32,914 nucleotides of DNA from Ruminococcaceae bacterium UBA5891 (GTDB lineage: Bacteria; Bacillota; Clostridia; Oscillospirales; Acutalibacteraceae). Location: contig DJET01000010.1 of the NCBI GenBank assembly GCA_002431945.1, positions 1 to 32,914 of the forward strand, read 5' to 3'. The position numbers and the translations under genes were made by a program. This document shows positions 6,879 to 14,238 of the stretch, one piece after another (the first letter of the stretch is position 1; every line of letters begins with the position of its first letter). The notes below the pieces were generated by a model. It did no database searches. It saw nothing but the letters and a program-made list of their open reading frames with translations, and was not told the origin of the DNA.

Positions 6879-7835
6879 ATGTATCCGTTATTGTTAAAGC
6901 CGCCTGTTAAGGATTACCTTTGGGGCGGAACAAGATTAAAAACCGAGTATAATTATGAAACCGACAGGGAAAAGGCAGCCGAGGCTTGGGTGCTTTCCTG
7001 CCATAAGGACGGGGAAGACGTTGTGATAAACGGCGAGCTTGCCGGCAAAACGCTTTCTTATGCCCTAAAGCAGTGGGGCGATAAGGCAATAGGCAAAAAC
7101 GCGGCAAGGTTTCCTTATTTTCCGCTTCTTATAAAGCTTATAGACGCAAAGGACAGACTTTCGGTTCAGGTTCACCCCGACGATACATATGCCCTTAAAA
7201 ACGAGGGCGAATACGGCAAAACCGAGATGTGGTATGTGGTTGACTGCGAGGAGGGAGCCGAGCTTATTTACGGCTTTAACCGTGAAGTATCAAAGGAAGA
7301 ATTTGAACGCCGTATAAGGGATAACACGCTGCCCGAAATATGCAATTCCGTGCCTGTTCATAAGGGCGACGTATTCTTTATAGCTGCGGGAACGCTGCAC
7401 GCCATCGGGGCGGGAATACTTATAGCCGAGGTTCAGCAAAATTCAAATACAACCTACCGTGTTTCGGATTACGGCAGGCTCGGAGCGGACGGAAAACCGA
7501 GACAGCTTCATATTGAAAAGGCGCTTGACGTGACTAAAAGGGAAAAACCGCAAATTCCGTACGGCAGCATAGGCAAAGCGGAAAAAAAACCGTACGGTAC
7601 CGTAAGAGAGCTTGCAAAATGCGACCTTTTTACCGCCGCGCTTACAGAGCTTGACGGCAAAACCGAAATACACTGCGAAGAAAGCTTTACTTCTTTAGTG
7701 GTGCTTGATGGCAAAATAACCGTAAAATGGGGGAGCGGCGAGCTTGAGGCCTTAAAGGGCGGCAGCGTTTTTGTTCCGGCGGGCTGTACGGCGGAGCTTT
7801 CGGGAAAAGCAAGGCTGCTTGTAAGCCGCGTTTGA
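6879..7835 (+). CDS. manA: Mannose-6-phosphate isomerase, class I
   Basis: This 318-residue cupin enzyme interconverts mannose 6-phosphate and fructose 6-phosphate. The N-terminal LKPPVKDYLWGGTRL is characteristic. Zinc-binding residues are seen in SVQVHPDDTYA, KTEMWYV and AAGTLHAIGAG, and the catalytic arginine region is NSNTTYRVSDYGR. The length matches the short Firmicutes ManA type. A C-terminal cupin-like segment (residues about 240-318) completes the fold. An AAAGAGGTAAG ribosome binding site precedes the ATG. It lies 45 bases after the SGNH gene and 42 bases before the alpha-galactosidase gene, in one probable transcript. That context points to mannose from galactomannan. Confidence 0.95.
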   Translation: MYPLLLKPPVKDYLWGGTRLKTEYNYETDREKAAEAWVLSCHKDGEDVVINGELAGKTLSYALKQWGDKAIGKNAARFPYFPLLIKLIDAKDRLSVQVHPDDTYALKNEGEYGKTEMWYVVDCEEGAELIYGFNREVSKEEFERRIRDNTLPEICNSVPVHKGDVFFIAAGTLHAIGAGILIAEVQQNSNTTYRVSDYGRLGADGKPRQLHIEKALDVTKREKPQIPYGSIGKAEKKPYGTVRELAKCDLFTAALTELDGKTEIHCEESFTSLVVLDGKITVKWGSGELEALKGGSVFVPAGCTAELSGKARLLVSRV

Positions 7836-7877
7836 TTAAAGTTAGGAATACCTTATAAACGCTTTCGGGGGTAATTT

Positions 7878-10043
7878 ATGATATTATTTAATGAAAAAAA
7901 CAAGGTCTTTTATTTAAGCACCGAAAAAACAAGCTATATAATCGGTCTTTTAAACGGCGAACTGCCCGTTCATATCTATTGGGGCAAAAAAATCGACAGA
8001 ATACCCGACGACTGGAGCAAGACGTACATAAGAAGGGTACTGTCTGCTTATGATAACGGGGAATTTTCTTCAAACTCACTGCCGCAGGAATATCCGACCT
8101 TCGGCAATGCGGATAATCGAATTCCGGCGATGCAGGTAGCCTCAGGCGTTAACGGGCGGCAGGTTAAGCTTAAATTTTTAAAATACGAAATTGAAAGCGG
8201 CAAGCCCGCTCTTGAAGGGCTGCCGGCAACCTACGCAGAAGACGCTTCCGAAGCGGACACCCTTAAAATCACCCTTACAGACGAGGTACAGCAGTTAGAG
8301 GTTACGCTGTGCTATACCGTTTTTAATAATATCGACGCGATAACAAGAAATACCGTTATTAAAAATCTCGGCGAAAAAACCGCGCTTTGCGGCGCGATGA
8401 GCGCCAACGTTGATTTTTACGGTATGGCAGACAGCGATATAATAACCCTTGACGGCACATGGACCAGGGAGCGGCATATTACAAGGAAAAGAATTACAAG
8501 CGGAACCCAAAGCGTTGAAAGCCGCTGCGGAGCAAGCAGCGCTTACCATAACCCGTTTATGGCGGTATGCTCTAAGGACGCAACCGAAACGCAGGGCGAC
8601 GTTTACGGCTTCAGCTTAGTTTACAGCGGCGATTTTGTTGCGGGCGTTGAGCAGGACGCATATAATACCGCGCGCGCATATATAGGTATAAATCCGTTTG
8701 AGTTTTCCTATACGCTTGAAAAGAACGATACGTTCTGCACGCCTGAGGCGGTCCTTGTTTATTCCGCAAACGGGCTCGGTGAAATGTCGAGAATTTATCA
8801 TAAGCTTTACCGCACGCGGCTTTGCAGGGGCAAATACCGCGATACCGAGCGTTTTGTTCTTATAAATAACTGGGAAGCCACTTATTTTGATTTTAATGAG
8901 GAAAAGCTTGTTAAAATAGCAGAAAAGGCGGCTCAGATAGGAATTGACACAATGGTGCTGGACGACGGCTGGTTCGGCAAAAGAATAACCGATAACGCGG
9001 GACTGGGCGACTGGGTGGAAAACCCCGACCGCCTGCCGAACGGACTTCGCGGTCTTGCCGATAAAATAAATGCCCTCGGTATGCGCTTCGGGCTTTGGTT
9101 TGAGCCGGAAATGGTAAATCCGGACAGTGATCTTTACCGTGCGCACCCCGATTGGATACTGCACTCAAACGGCAGGCAGTCAAGTCTTGTAAGAAATCAG
9201 TATACATTGGATCTGTCAAGAAAAGATGTGTGCGATTATATAACCGAAGCGGTTTCTGCTGTTCTTAATAAAGCAAATATCGAGTATGTCAAGTGGGATA
9301 TGAACCGCTATATGTCCGAGGTGGGCTCGGCAGAGCTTCCCGCCGATAGACAGGGCGAGGTAAAGCACCGCTATATGCTCGGTCTTTACAGCGTGCTTGA
9401 AACCCTTACGCAGCGTTTCCCGAACGTTTTGTTTGAAAGCTGCGCCAGCGGCGGCGGAAGATTTGACCCCGGAATGCTTTACTATATGCCGCAGACCTGG
9501 ACGAGCGACGACAGCGACGCGGTAGAGCGGCTGCGTATTCAGTACGGAACAAGTATGGTTTACCCCTATTCGTCTATGGGCGCGCACGTTTCGGCGGTGC
9601 CCAATCATCAGGTAGGAAGAATAACCTCGTTTGAAATGCGCTGCAACGTTGCGCTTCCCGGTCAGTTCGGATTTGAGCTTGATTTGAATAAATGCACCGA
9701 GAACGAGCTTGAAATCGCAAAGAAAAAGGTATGCGAATACCGCGAGCTGCAGGAGCTCTTCCATAATGGAGACTGCTACCGCTTAAGATCGCCGTTTGAA
9801 ACCGATTTATCAGTTATAGAATTTGTATCCGACGATAAAAGAAAAGCGGTTGTTTGCATAAACAGCTATAAGGCTGCGGCTAATGCGGCAGACGAATTTA
9901 TAAGGCTGCAGGGACTTTGCGAAGACGCGGCATACCGAATCGGTGAAAATTTATACGACGGCAAATATCTTATGAATTACGGAATTGTTTTCAGAAACAA
10001 CAGGGAAAATAAATCCGAGATCATTGTTATATCCGCGGAATAA
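7878..10043 (+). CDS. Alpha-galactosidase, glycoside hydrolase family 36
   Basis: This 721-residue retaining alpha-galactosidase is of the GH36 (AgaR/MelA-like) type, which is intracellular and tetrameric in characterised members and acts on raffinose-type and galactomanno-oligosaccharides. It has an N-terminal beta-sandwich (to about residue 330) and a (beta/alpha)8 barrel with DTMVLDDGWFG, GLWFEPEMVNPDSDL and the nucleophile Asp474 in YVKWDMNRYMSE. SCASGGGRFDPG follows, with the acid/base in WTSDDSDAVER (Asp544/545). A C-terminal beta domain ends the protein. It has no signal peptide. The ribosome binding site is GGGGGT. The residues expected for activity all look intact. Confidence 0.96.
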   Translation: MILFNEKNKVFYLSTEKTSYIIGLLNGELPVHIYWGKKIDRIPDDWSKTYIRRVLSAYDNGEFSSNSLPQEYPTFGNADNRIPAMQVASGVNGRQVKLKFLKYEIESGKPALEGLPATYAEDASEADTLKITLTDEVQQLEVTLCYTVFNNIDAITRNTVIKNLGEKTALCGAMSANVDFYGMADSDIITLDGTWTRERHITRKRITSGTQSVESRCGASSAYHNPFMAVCSKDATETQGDVYGFSLVYSGDFVAGVEQDAYNTARAYIGINPFEFSYTLEKNDTFCTPEAVLVYSANGLGEMSRIYHKLYRTRLCRGKYRDTERFVLINNWEATYFDFNEEKLVKIAEKAAQIGIDTMVLDDGWFGKRITDNAGLGDWVENPDRLPNGLRGLADKINALGMRFGLWFEPEMVNPDSDLYRAHPDWILHSNGRQSSLVRNQYTLDLSRKDVCDYITEAVSAVLNKANIEYVKWDMNRYMSEVGSAELPADRQGEVKHRYMLGLYSVLETLTQRFPNVLFESCASGGGRFDPGMLYYMPQTWTSDDSDAVERLRIQYGTSMVYPYSSMGAHVSAVPNHQVGRITSFEMRCNVALPGQFGFELDLNKCTENELEIAKKKVCEYRELQELFHNGDCYRLRSPFETDLSVIEFVSDDKRKAVVCINSYKAAANAADEFIRLQGLCEDAAYRIGENLYDGKYLMNYGIVFRNNRENKSEIIVISAE

Positions 10044-10078
10044 CCACCGTATTATATTTGAATATATTAAGGAAAGAA

Positions 10079-10155
10079 CGGATTCTTTCGCGCTTTGCGC
10101 TCAGAATGACAGGTTATTTAGTCGTTGTGAACGCCGCAAGGTGCGTGGCAATCCG
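10079..10155. repeat. Short REP/MITE-like element, copy 1
   Basis: This 77-bp unit begins CGGATTCTTTCGCGC and ends GGCAATCCG, so its ends are a CGGATT/AATCCG inverted repeat. It includes TCAGAATGAC and a GC-rich imperfect hairpin. It is closely similar to the unit at 10178-10256. The run-on reading frames through it have no gene features. Confidence 0.8.
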
Positions 10156-10177
10156 TTTTTTCTTTTTAGGGGTATTA

Positions 10178-10256
10178 CGGATTCTTTCACGCTTCGCGTT
10201 CAGAATGACACGGCTTTTAGTCATTGCGAAGCCGTGCAAACGGCTGCGGCAATCCG
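10178..10256. repeat. Short REP/MITE-like element, copy 2
   Basis: This 79-bp unit has the same ends (CGGATTCTTTCACGC to GGCAATCCG) and the shared TCAGAATGAC core. The part CGAAGCCGTGCAAACGGCTGCGG gives a small hairpin. It lies in the same orientation as copy 1, 22 bases after it. Confidence 0.8.
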
Positions 10257-10283
10257 TTTTCCCCTTTAAATAGTTACAAGCAG

Positions 10284-10312
10284 AAAAAAACCGCCTGTCA
10301 GGCGGTTTTTTA
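10284..10312. terminator. Bidirectional terminator between convergent operons
   Basis: Seven A residues, the inverted repeat ACCGCC-TGTCA-GGCGGT and a T run form a symmetric hairpin. It would end the alpha-galactosidase transcript and, on the other strand, the TPM-protein operon. Confidence 0.9.
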
Positions 10313-10328
10313 ATTTCAGCTTAAATTT

Positions 10329-10356
10329 GCGCCGAAAGTACAGGTACTTTCGGCGC
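10329..10356. repeat. Perfect 13-bp-arm palindrome
   Basis: GCGCCGAAAGTAC and its exact complement are separated by two bases, 40 bases beyond the TPM-protein stop codon. There is no T run on either strand. It may stabilise the mRNA 3' end rather than terminate transcription. Confidence 0.7.
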
Positions 10357-10395
10357 TTATCTGGGCGCAAAGCGCAGGATTGGCAAGCACCGGCG

Positions 10396-11199
10396 TTAAA
10401 ACTTTCCGCTGCTGCCGCCGTGGGTTGTGCCTGAGGACGAGGTATGGGTGGAGCTGCCGCCCAAACCCTCGTTATCCTTAGGCTTTGCCGTGCGGTTTAC
10501 GGTACGGTAAAGGAACAGATCACTGCTGTCGGTAATATTAAGACTGCCCTTTTTAAGGTAGCTGTTTGCCGTAGTTTTAAAACACACGGTTTTAAGCTTG
10601 CTTTTCATAACTCCCACCGCAATTAAGGCTATTATAAAGCCTATAATAACCGAAACGGGTATCCATATAAGCGAAAGCGGTTCGCGCGGCATATTTTCGA
10701 TGTCATAGGGCTTTTCATTTTTTGCCTGGGTTATAAATTCATCGCAAAGCTCCGCGTATTTGCTGAAAGCGGCGGCGTAATCGCCGTCAGATAAAGCGGG
10801 TGTTATTTTTTCACCTATATAGTCTGCTCCGGCGTCTGTAAATACGGTGATGGCATAGCCGCAGGTGGATATTGCCCAATCGCGGTCGCTTAACGATATA
10901 AGCAGTAAAATGCCGTCCCTTTCGGAGCCGAAGCCGTAGCCCGAATTGTCGTAAATATCGTCGGCACAGGCGCTTGCGGTATTATAACTGCCGAGGTTAT
11001 CTACGGTTGCAACCGTTATATCCAATTGCTGCCGCTCGCTTATTTCGTCTAACTTATAAAGCAGGTCTGCTTTTTCACTTTCGGAAAGCAGATTTGCGGC
11101 ATCGTTAAGTCTTGCGCTTTTTTCCGCCGCAAATGACGGGATTGCGGCAGAAAAGCATAAAAGAACGGAAAATATGATTGCGGTAATTCTTTTTTTCAC
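10396..11199 (-). CDS. TPM-domain membrane protein (YgcG/YdjH-like)
   Basis: This 267-residue protein has a cleavable signal peptide (to about residue 25, SFAAEK) and an extracytoplasmic TPM domain (about 26-160, with ARLNDAANLLSESEKADL, then DGILLLISLSDRDWAISTCGYA). One transmembrane helix (about 173-195), a cytosolic segment and a Gly/Ser/Thr-rich tail ending HGGSSGKF follow. TPM domains occur in thylakoid PSII-repair and bacterial envelope proteins. In Bacillus subtilis the equivalent gene ydjH sits with ydjG and ydjI, as here. The start is a GTG with an AAGGGGGCGG binding site. It is the last gene of the operon, 13 bases after the zinc-ribbon gene. Confidence 0.85.
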   Translation of the reverse strand: MKKRITAIIFSVLLCFSAAIPSFAAEKSARLNDAANLLSESEKADLLYKLDEISERQQLDITVATVDNLGSYNTASACADDIYDNSGYGFGSERDGILLLISLSDRDWAISTCGYAITVFTDAGADYIGEKITPALSDGDYAAAFSKYAELCDEFITQAKNEKPYDIENMPREPLSLIWIPVSVIIGFIIALIAVGVMKSKLKTVCFKTTANSYLKKGSLNITDSSDLFLYRTVNRTAKPKDNEGLGGSSTHTSSSGTTHGGSSGKF

Positions 11200-11212
11200 A
11201 ATTTCCGCCCCC

Positions 11213-12304
11213 TTAAATTATTCCTGCTATGTGCAGCAGCCATATAACGGCGTATGCCGCGGCGCTTAATGCCGCCGTTAAACCGAGCGTCCATTTTCTT
11301 GCCGCCGCCTTATCCACGGGAAGATCGCCGGCAAATTTGCCGGTTTGCCCGTTCATGGCAAAGGTGTATTTATTGCCGTTCCAGGTGGTGTTTAAGATCC
11401 ATACGGGGTAAAGGGCGTATTTTGCCTTGCCGCCGTGCAGCTTAATACTGCTGTTTTCGGTTGTAACCGTGGCATAGCCCTTAACGGTTGAGGCAAACGC
11501 TTCTTCGGTAGACCTTTTCACGCGCTCGTTTGCGCGCTCGGCGCTCTGTTCGGCGGTAACGTCGTATTTATCCGCAAAATAGCCCGCCAAATACGCCGTC
11601 TTGAAATCCACTGCGTCGGCAAAGCTATAAGGCTCGATCGATTCCATTAAATCGTCCGCCATTTTAGAGGAGCCGTCCACCGGCACGTGTTCAAAGGCAA
11701 TGCTGCCGCCGCGGCGCACAAGAAAGTGGCTCGTTTCGGTGTAATCATAATCGCTGTCACTCCAGCTGCGTACCTTTGTGGCCCTGTAACGCACCTGAGC
11801 GTCCGCCTCGGTATCAAAAAGCCAAAACGGAACATAAACGCCTTTAATTTCGTCAATATGGTTTTGGTCCTTAAAAATTTTAGGCAGCAGCCGCTTGCCC
11901 GTAAGGTGCTTTTGAAGCCCCGCCTTGGCGGCTTTTTTATCTAATTTAAAGGGAATTACGATATCGGGCTTAAGCGCGCCGGAAAGCTGCCCCGTCATAA
12001 CAACGGGGTTGCCGCAAAACGGGCAGGCGGTTGCCGCCGTGTTGGCGTCACCTACGATCTCACCGCCGCAGGATTTGCACACATAGGAGCGCAGTCCCTC
12101 CGTTTCGCCCTCCTGCCACTCGCCGCCGACAGAGGTTTCCCATTCCATATTATCCTGTTCGCCGTTTAAGCCGTCGTCATAGCTTGCCAGCGTTTCAATA
12201 TCAAATTCGGTGTCGCAGTAGGGGCACTTCATTTTCTGCAGGGTGCTGTCAAACGCAATTGCGCCGCCGCAGCAGGGGCATTTATACTCCTGTAAGGTTT
12301 GCAT
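11213..12304 (-). CDS. TFIIB-type double zinc-ribbon membrane protein (YdjG-like)
   Basis: This 363-residue protein begins with two zinc ribbons. The first is YKCPCCGGAIAF with MKCPYCDTEF; the second is YVCKSCGGEIVG with TACPFCGNPVV. A central beta-rich domain (about residues 115-320, with VYVPFWLFDTEADAQVRY) and one C-terminal transmembrane helix (about 337-358) follow. Such proteins are frequently mis-annotated as primosomal or helicase proteins from the zinc ribbons alone; no helicase motif is present. Gene order with an SPFH gene upstream and a TPM gene downstream matches B. subtilis ydjG. A scaffold role at the membrane under envelope stress is inferred from that system. Confidence 0.83.
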   Translation of the reverse strand: MQTLQEYKCPCCGGAIAFDSTLQKMKCPYCDTEFDIETLASYDDGLNGEQDNMEWETSVGGEWQEGETEGLRSYVCKSCGGEIVGDANTAATACPFCGNPVVMTGQLSGALKPDIVIPFKLDKKAAKAGLQKHLTGKRLLPKIFKDQNHIDEIKGVYVPFWLFDTEADAQVRYRATKVRSWSDSDYDYTETSHFLVRRGGSIAFEHVPVDGSSKMADDLMESIEPYSFADAVDFKTAYLAGYFADKYDVTAEQSAERANERVKRSTEEAFASTVKGYATVTTENSSIKLHGGKAKYALYPVWILNTTWNGNKYTFAMNGQTGKFAGDLPVDKAAARKWTLGLTAALSAAAYAVIWLLHIAGII

Positions 12305-12318
12305 ATTCTTTTCCCCCG

Positions 12319-13632
12319 TTAAATAATATCGCCGCCGTCAAACGGGTCGCCGCATTCAGGGCAGAATTTAGGCGGATTTTCAGGGTCTTCGGGCTCCCAG
12401 CCGCATTTATCGCAGCGGTATTGCGGCACGCCCGAAGGCTTCTTTGCGCCGCAGTTTTGGCAGAATTTCCCCTTGTTTACCGCGCCGCAGGAGCAGGTCC
12501 AGCCCTCTTCGGCGGCAGGCTTAGGCGAGCCGCATTCGGGGCAGAAATTACCTGCGGCGGTTGTTCCGCACTTGCATTTCCAACTGTTTGCCGCGGGCGC
12601 GCTTTGTTTAGACTGAGCCTGCTGCTGACCCATAGCAAACAGGTTCTGCGCGTTCATTCCGCCGCCTGCGTTCATTGCCATGCCCATACCCATAAATCCG
12701 GTCATAGCGCCCGCCTCGTTAGAAGCCGCCGCCTTCATAGCGTCCGCCTGTGCGCCTGCAAGCGTAGCAGCCGCCATGGTCGGGTCGCGCATAATGGCGG
12801 TGCGCTGAGCCTGTTTTATCATCTCGGCGTCTTCTTCGGGCAGGGTGACAGAGCCTAACGCAATGCTTACCACCGCAAGTCCGCGCAATTCGCCCCATTT
12901 AGCGGAAAGCGCCGTGTTCATAGCATTTTCAAGCTCGGTATTGTGGCTTACTATCTGATTAGGGCGCATTTCCATATCCGAAAGCTTGCCGAACGCCGGC
13001 TGCAAGGCGCTTATAAATTCGGTTTTCAGCTGACCGTCCAATTCGTCGCGGGTATATTCCTTTTCAACATTGCCGCATACGTTGGTGTAGAAAAGCAGCG
13101 GATCGGCAATTTTATAGGAATACACGCCCGAACAGCGCACCGAAACGTCTACGTCTAAGCCTATTTTGTTGTCCACCACGCGGAACGGAATCGGGTTCGG
13201 CGTGCCGAATTTATTGTCTATAAGCTCTTTTGTGTTGAAGTAGTACACGCGCTGATCCTTGCCGGTATCGCCGCCGTAGGTAAAGCGCTTGCCTATTGTT
13301 TTAAAGGTTTGTTTAATGCCCTCGCCTAAGCTTCCCGAAAAAATCGAAGGCTCGGTTGAGGTATCGTATGTAAATTCGCCCGGCTCGGCGCAAACCTCTA
13401 CAACCTTGCCCTGCTCTACGATTATCATACACTGCCCGTCTGCCACGGCAATGCCTGAACCGTTTGAGATAATGTTATCGCTTGCCTTAGTGTTGGAGGA
13501 ACGGCCGCTTACCCGCTTTTGCCCCTTGGTAACAAGCACCTCCTTAGACATTGCTTCGCAGTAGAAAAATTCCTTCCACTGATCTGCCAGCGTACCGCCT
13601 AACGCGCCTATACCTGCTTTAATAAGTCCCAT
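12319..13632 (-). CDS. SPFH-domain protein with C-terminal zinc ribbons (YdjI-like)
   Basis: This 437-residue cytosolic protein has an SPFH (stomatin/prohibitin/flotillin) domain at about residues 20-270. It includes IIVEQGKVVEVCAEPGEFTYD and FRVVDNKIGLDVDVSVRCSG. An Ala/Met/Gly-rich hinge (about 270-335) and three C-terminal zinc ribbons follow: WKCKCGT...FCPECG, WTCSCGA...FCQNCG and YRCDKCG...FCPECG. These are often labelled 'virion core protein-like'. B. subtilis YdjI has one such ribbon region and recruits PspA to the membrane. No pspA gene is visible here, which is notable. It starts 60 bases after the small membrane protein gene; the ribosome binding site is AAAAGGGGAT. Confidence 0.87.
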   Translation of the reverse strand: MGLIKAGIGALGGTLADQWKEFFYCEAMSKEVLVTKGQKRVSGRSSNTKASDNIISNGSGIAVADGQCMIIVEQGKVVEVCAEPGEFTYDTSTEPSIFSGSLGEGIKQTFKTIGKRFTYGGDTGKDQRVYYFNTKELIDNKFGTPNPIPFRVVDNKIGLDVDVSVRCSGVYSYKIADPLLFYTNVCGNVEKEYTRDELDGQLKTEFISALQPAFGKLSDMEMRPNQIVSHNTELENAMNTALSAKWGELRGLAVVSIALGSVTLPEEDAEMIKQAQRTAIMRDPTMAAATLAGAQADAMKAAASNEAGAMTGFMGMGMAMNAGGGMNAQNLFAMGQQQAQSKQSAPAANSWKCKCGTTAAGNFCPECGSPKPAAEEGWTCSCGAVNKGKFCQNCGAKKPSGVPQYRCDKCGWEPEDPENPPKFCPECGDPFDGGDII

Positions 13633-13692
13633 AATAATATCCCCTTTTTAATAATATATTATATTTCGATTCTTCGGAATAATGCCGAAGAT

Positions 13693-13971
13693 TTATCGCT
13701 TTTTTGGCTGCCGATCGGAAGAATACGGGTTTTTGTTTTCTTTCGGCGGGTCTGCTGTGTTGCCGCATTGTCCCGCGCTGCTTATTATCTTCATCCATAC
13801 AATAAGCCAAATAAGCCAAATTATAAGCGCGGCAGCCGCCCACCAAACCGACAGCTTTAACACGAAGTGCAAAGCAAGCAAAACCGCTGCGGGAATAATA
13901 CCTTCAAAATTTAAAAGCATATTGATAAGCAGGCAAATAAAAAAGCTGCCGCTTAGCTTTGTTCTGCGCAT
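13693..13971 (-). CDS. Small membrane protein, first gene of the SPFH operon
   Basis: This 92-residue protein starts MRRTKLSG at 13971, seven bases after a good AAAGGAG site; a longer reading frame to 14052 has none. It has two or three hydrophobic segments (about residues 8-25, 27-43 and 46-66, rich in Trp/Ile/Leu). A polar, proline- and lysine-rich tail (PPKENKNPYSSDRQPKKR) follows. No family is recognised. It is preceded by a promoter at 14008-14036 and leads into the SPFH gene, so it is probably a membrane partner of the SPFH/TPM/zinc-ribbon module. Confidence 0.75.
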   Translation of the reverse strand: MRRTKLSGSFFICLLINMLLNFEGIIPAAVLLALHFVLKLSVWWAAAALIIWLIWLIVWMKIISSAGQCGNTADPPKENKNPYSSDRQPKKR

Positions 13972-14007
13972 ACCGTTCGCTCCTTTAAAGGCTTTTGCGT
14001 ATATATA

Positions 14008-14036
14008 ATTATCGCATACACCGTAAGGATAATCAA
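14008..14036 (-). promoter_or_regulatory. Promoter of the SPFH operon
   Basis: On the minus strand, TTGATT (complement of 14031-14036) and GATAAT (complement of 14008-14013) are 17 bases apart. The first gene starts about 37 bases downstream of the -10 element. Confidence 0.65.
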
Positions 14037-14085
14037 GTACAATATACTGCAAATAGAGAAAATTGCAAGTTTGCGAGGTTATTGT

Positions 14086-14238
14086 TTAGCGGTCATCGTC
14101 TTTCCGATTTTCTTCCTCTTCTTTTCGGTATTCGCTGTCGTCCCAATTATTAGTGTATTCGCCTGTGGTGTAGCTGAATCCGTCACGGTCTATATCCTCA
14201 TAATCGCCGGTTTCATAATTAAAGCACCATTTAGACAT
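14086..14238 (-). CDS. 50-residue acidic protein overlapping the RNase III-like gene
   Basis: This small gene starts MSKWCFNYETGDYED and ends in a highly charged EEEENRKDDDR tail. Tyr, Trp and acidic residues dominate. Its ATG (14236-14238) lies inside the last codons of the RNase III-like gene, whose TAA is at 14231-14233. A GAGGAGG site sits nine bases upstream, so translational coupling is likely. Codon content is protein-like and the frame is open for all 50 codons. The function is unknown. An acidic partner for an RNA-binding enzyme, mimicking RNA, is a speculative possibility. Confidence 0.7.
   Translation of the reverse strand: MSKWCFNYETGDYEDIDRDGFSYTTGEYTNNWDDSEYRKEEEENRKDDDR

Noticed and set aside
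8616..9764. Two 182-codon minus-strand frames
   Set aside because: They lie opposite the alpha-galactosidase gene, whose catalytic motifs are intact on the plus strand.
12031..12858. 275-codon plus-strand frame
   Set aside because: It is antisense to the zinc-ribbon and SPFH genes, with arginine-rich composition typical of a shadow frame.
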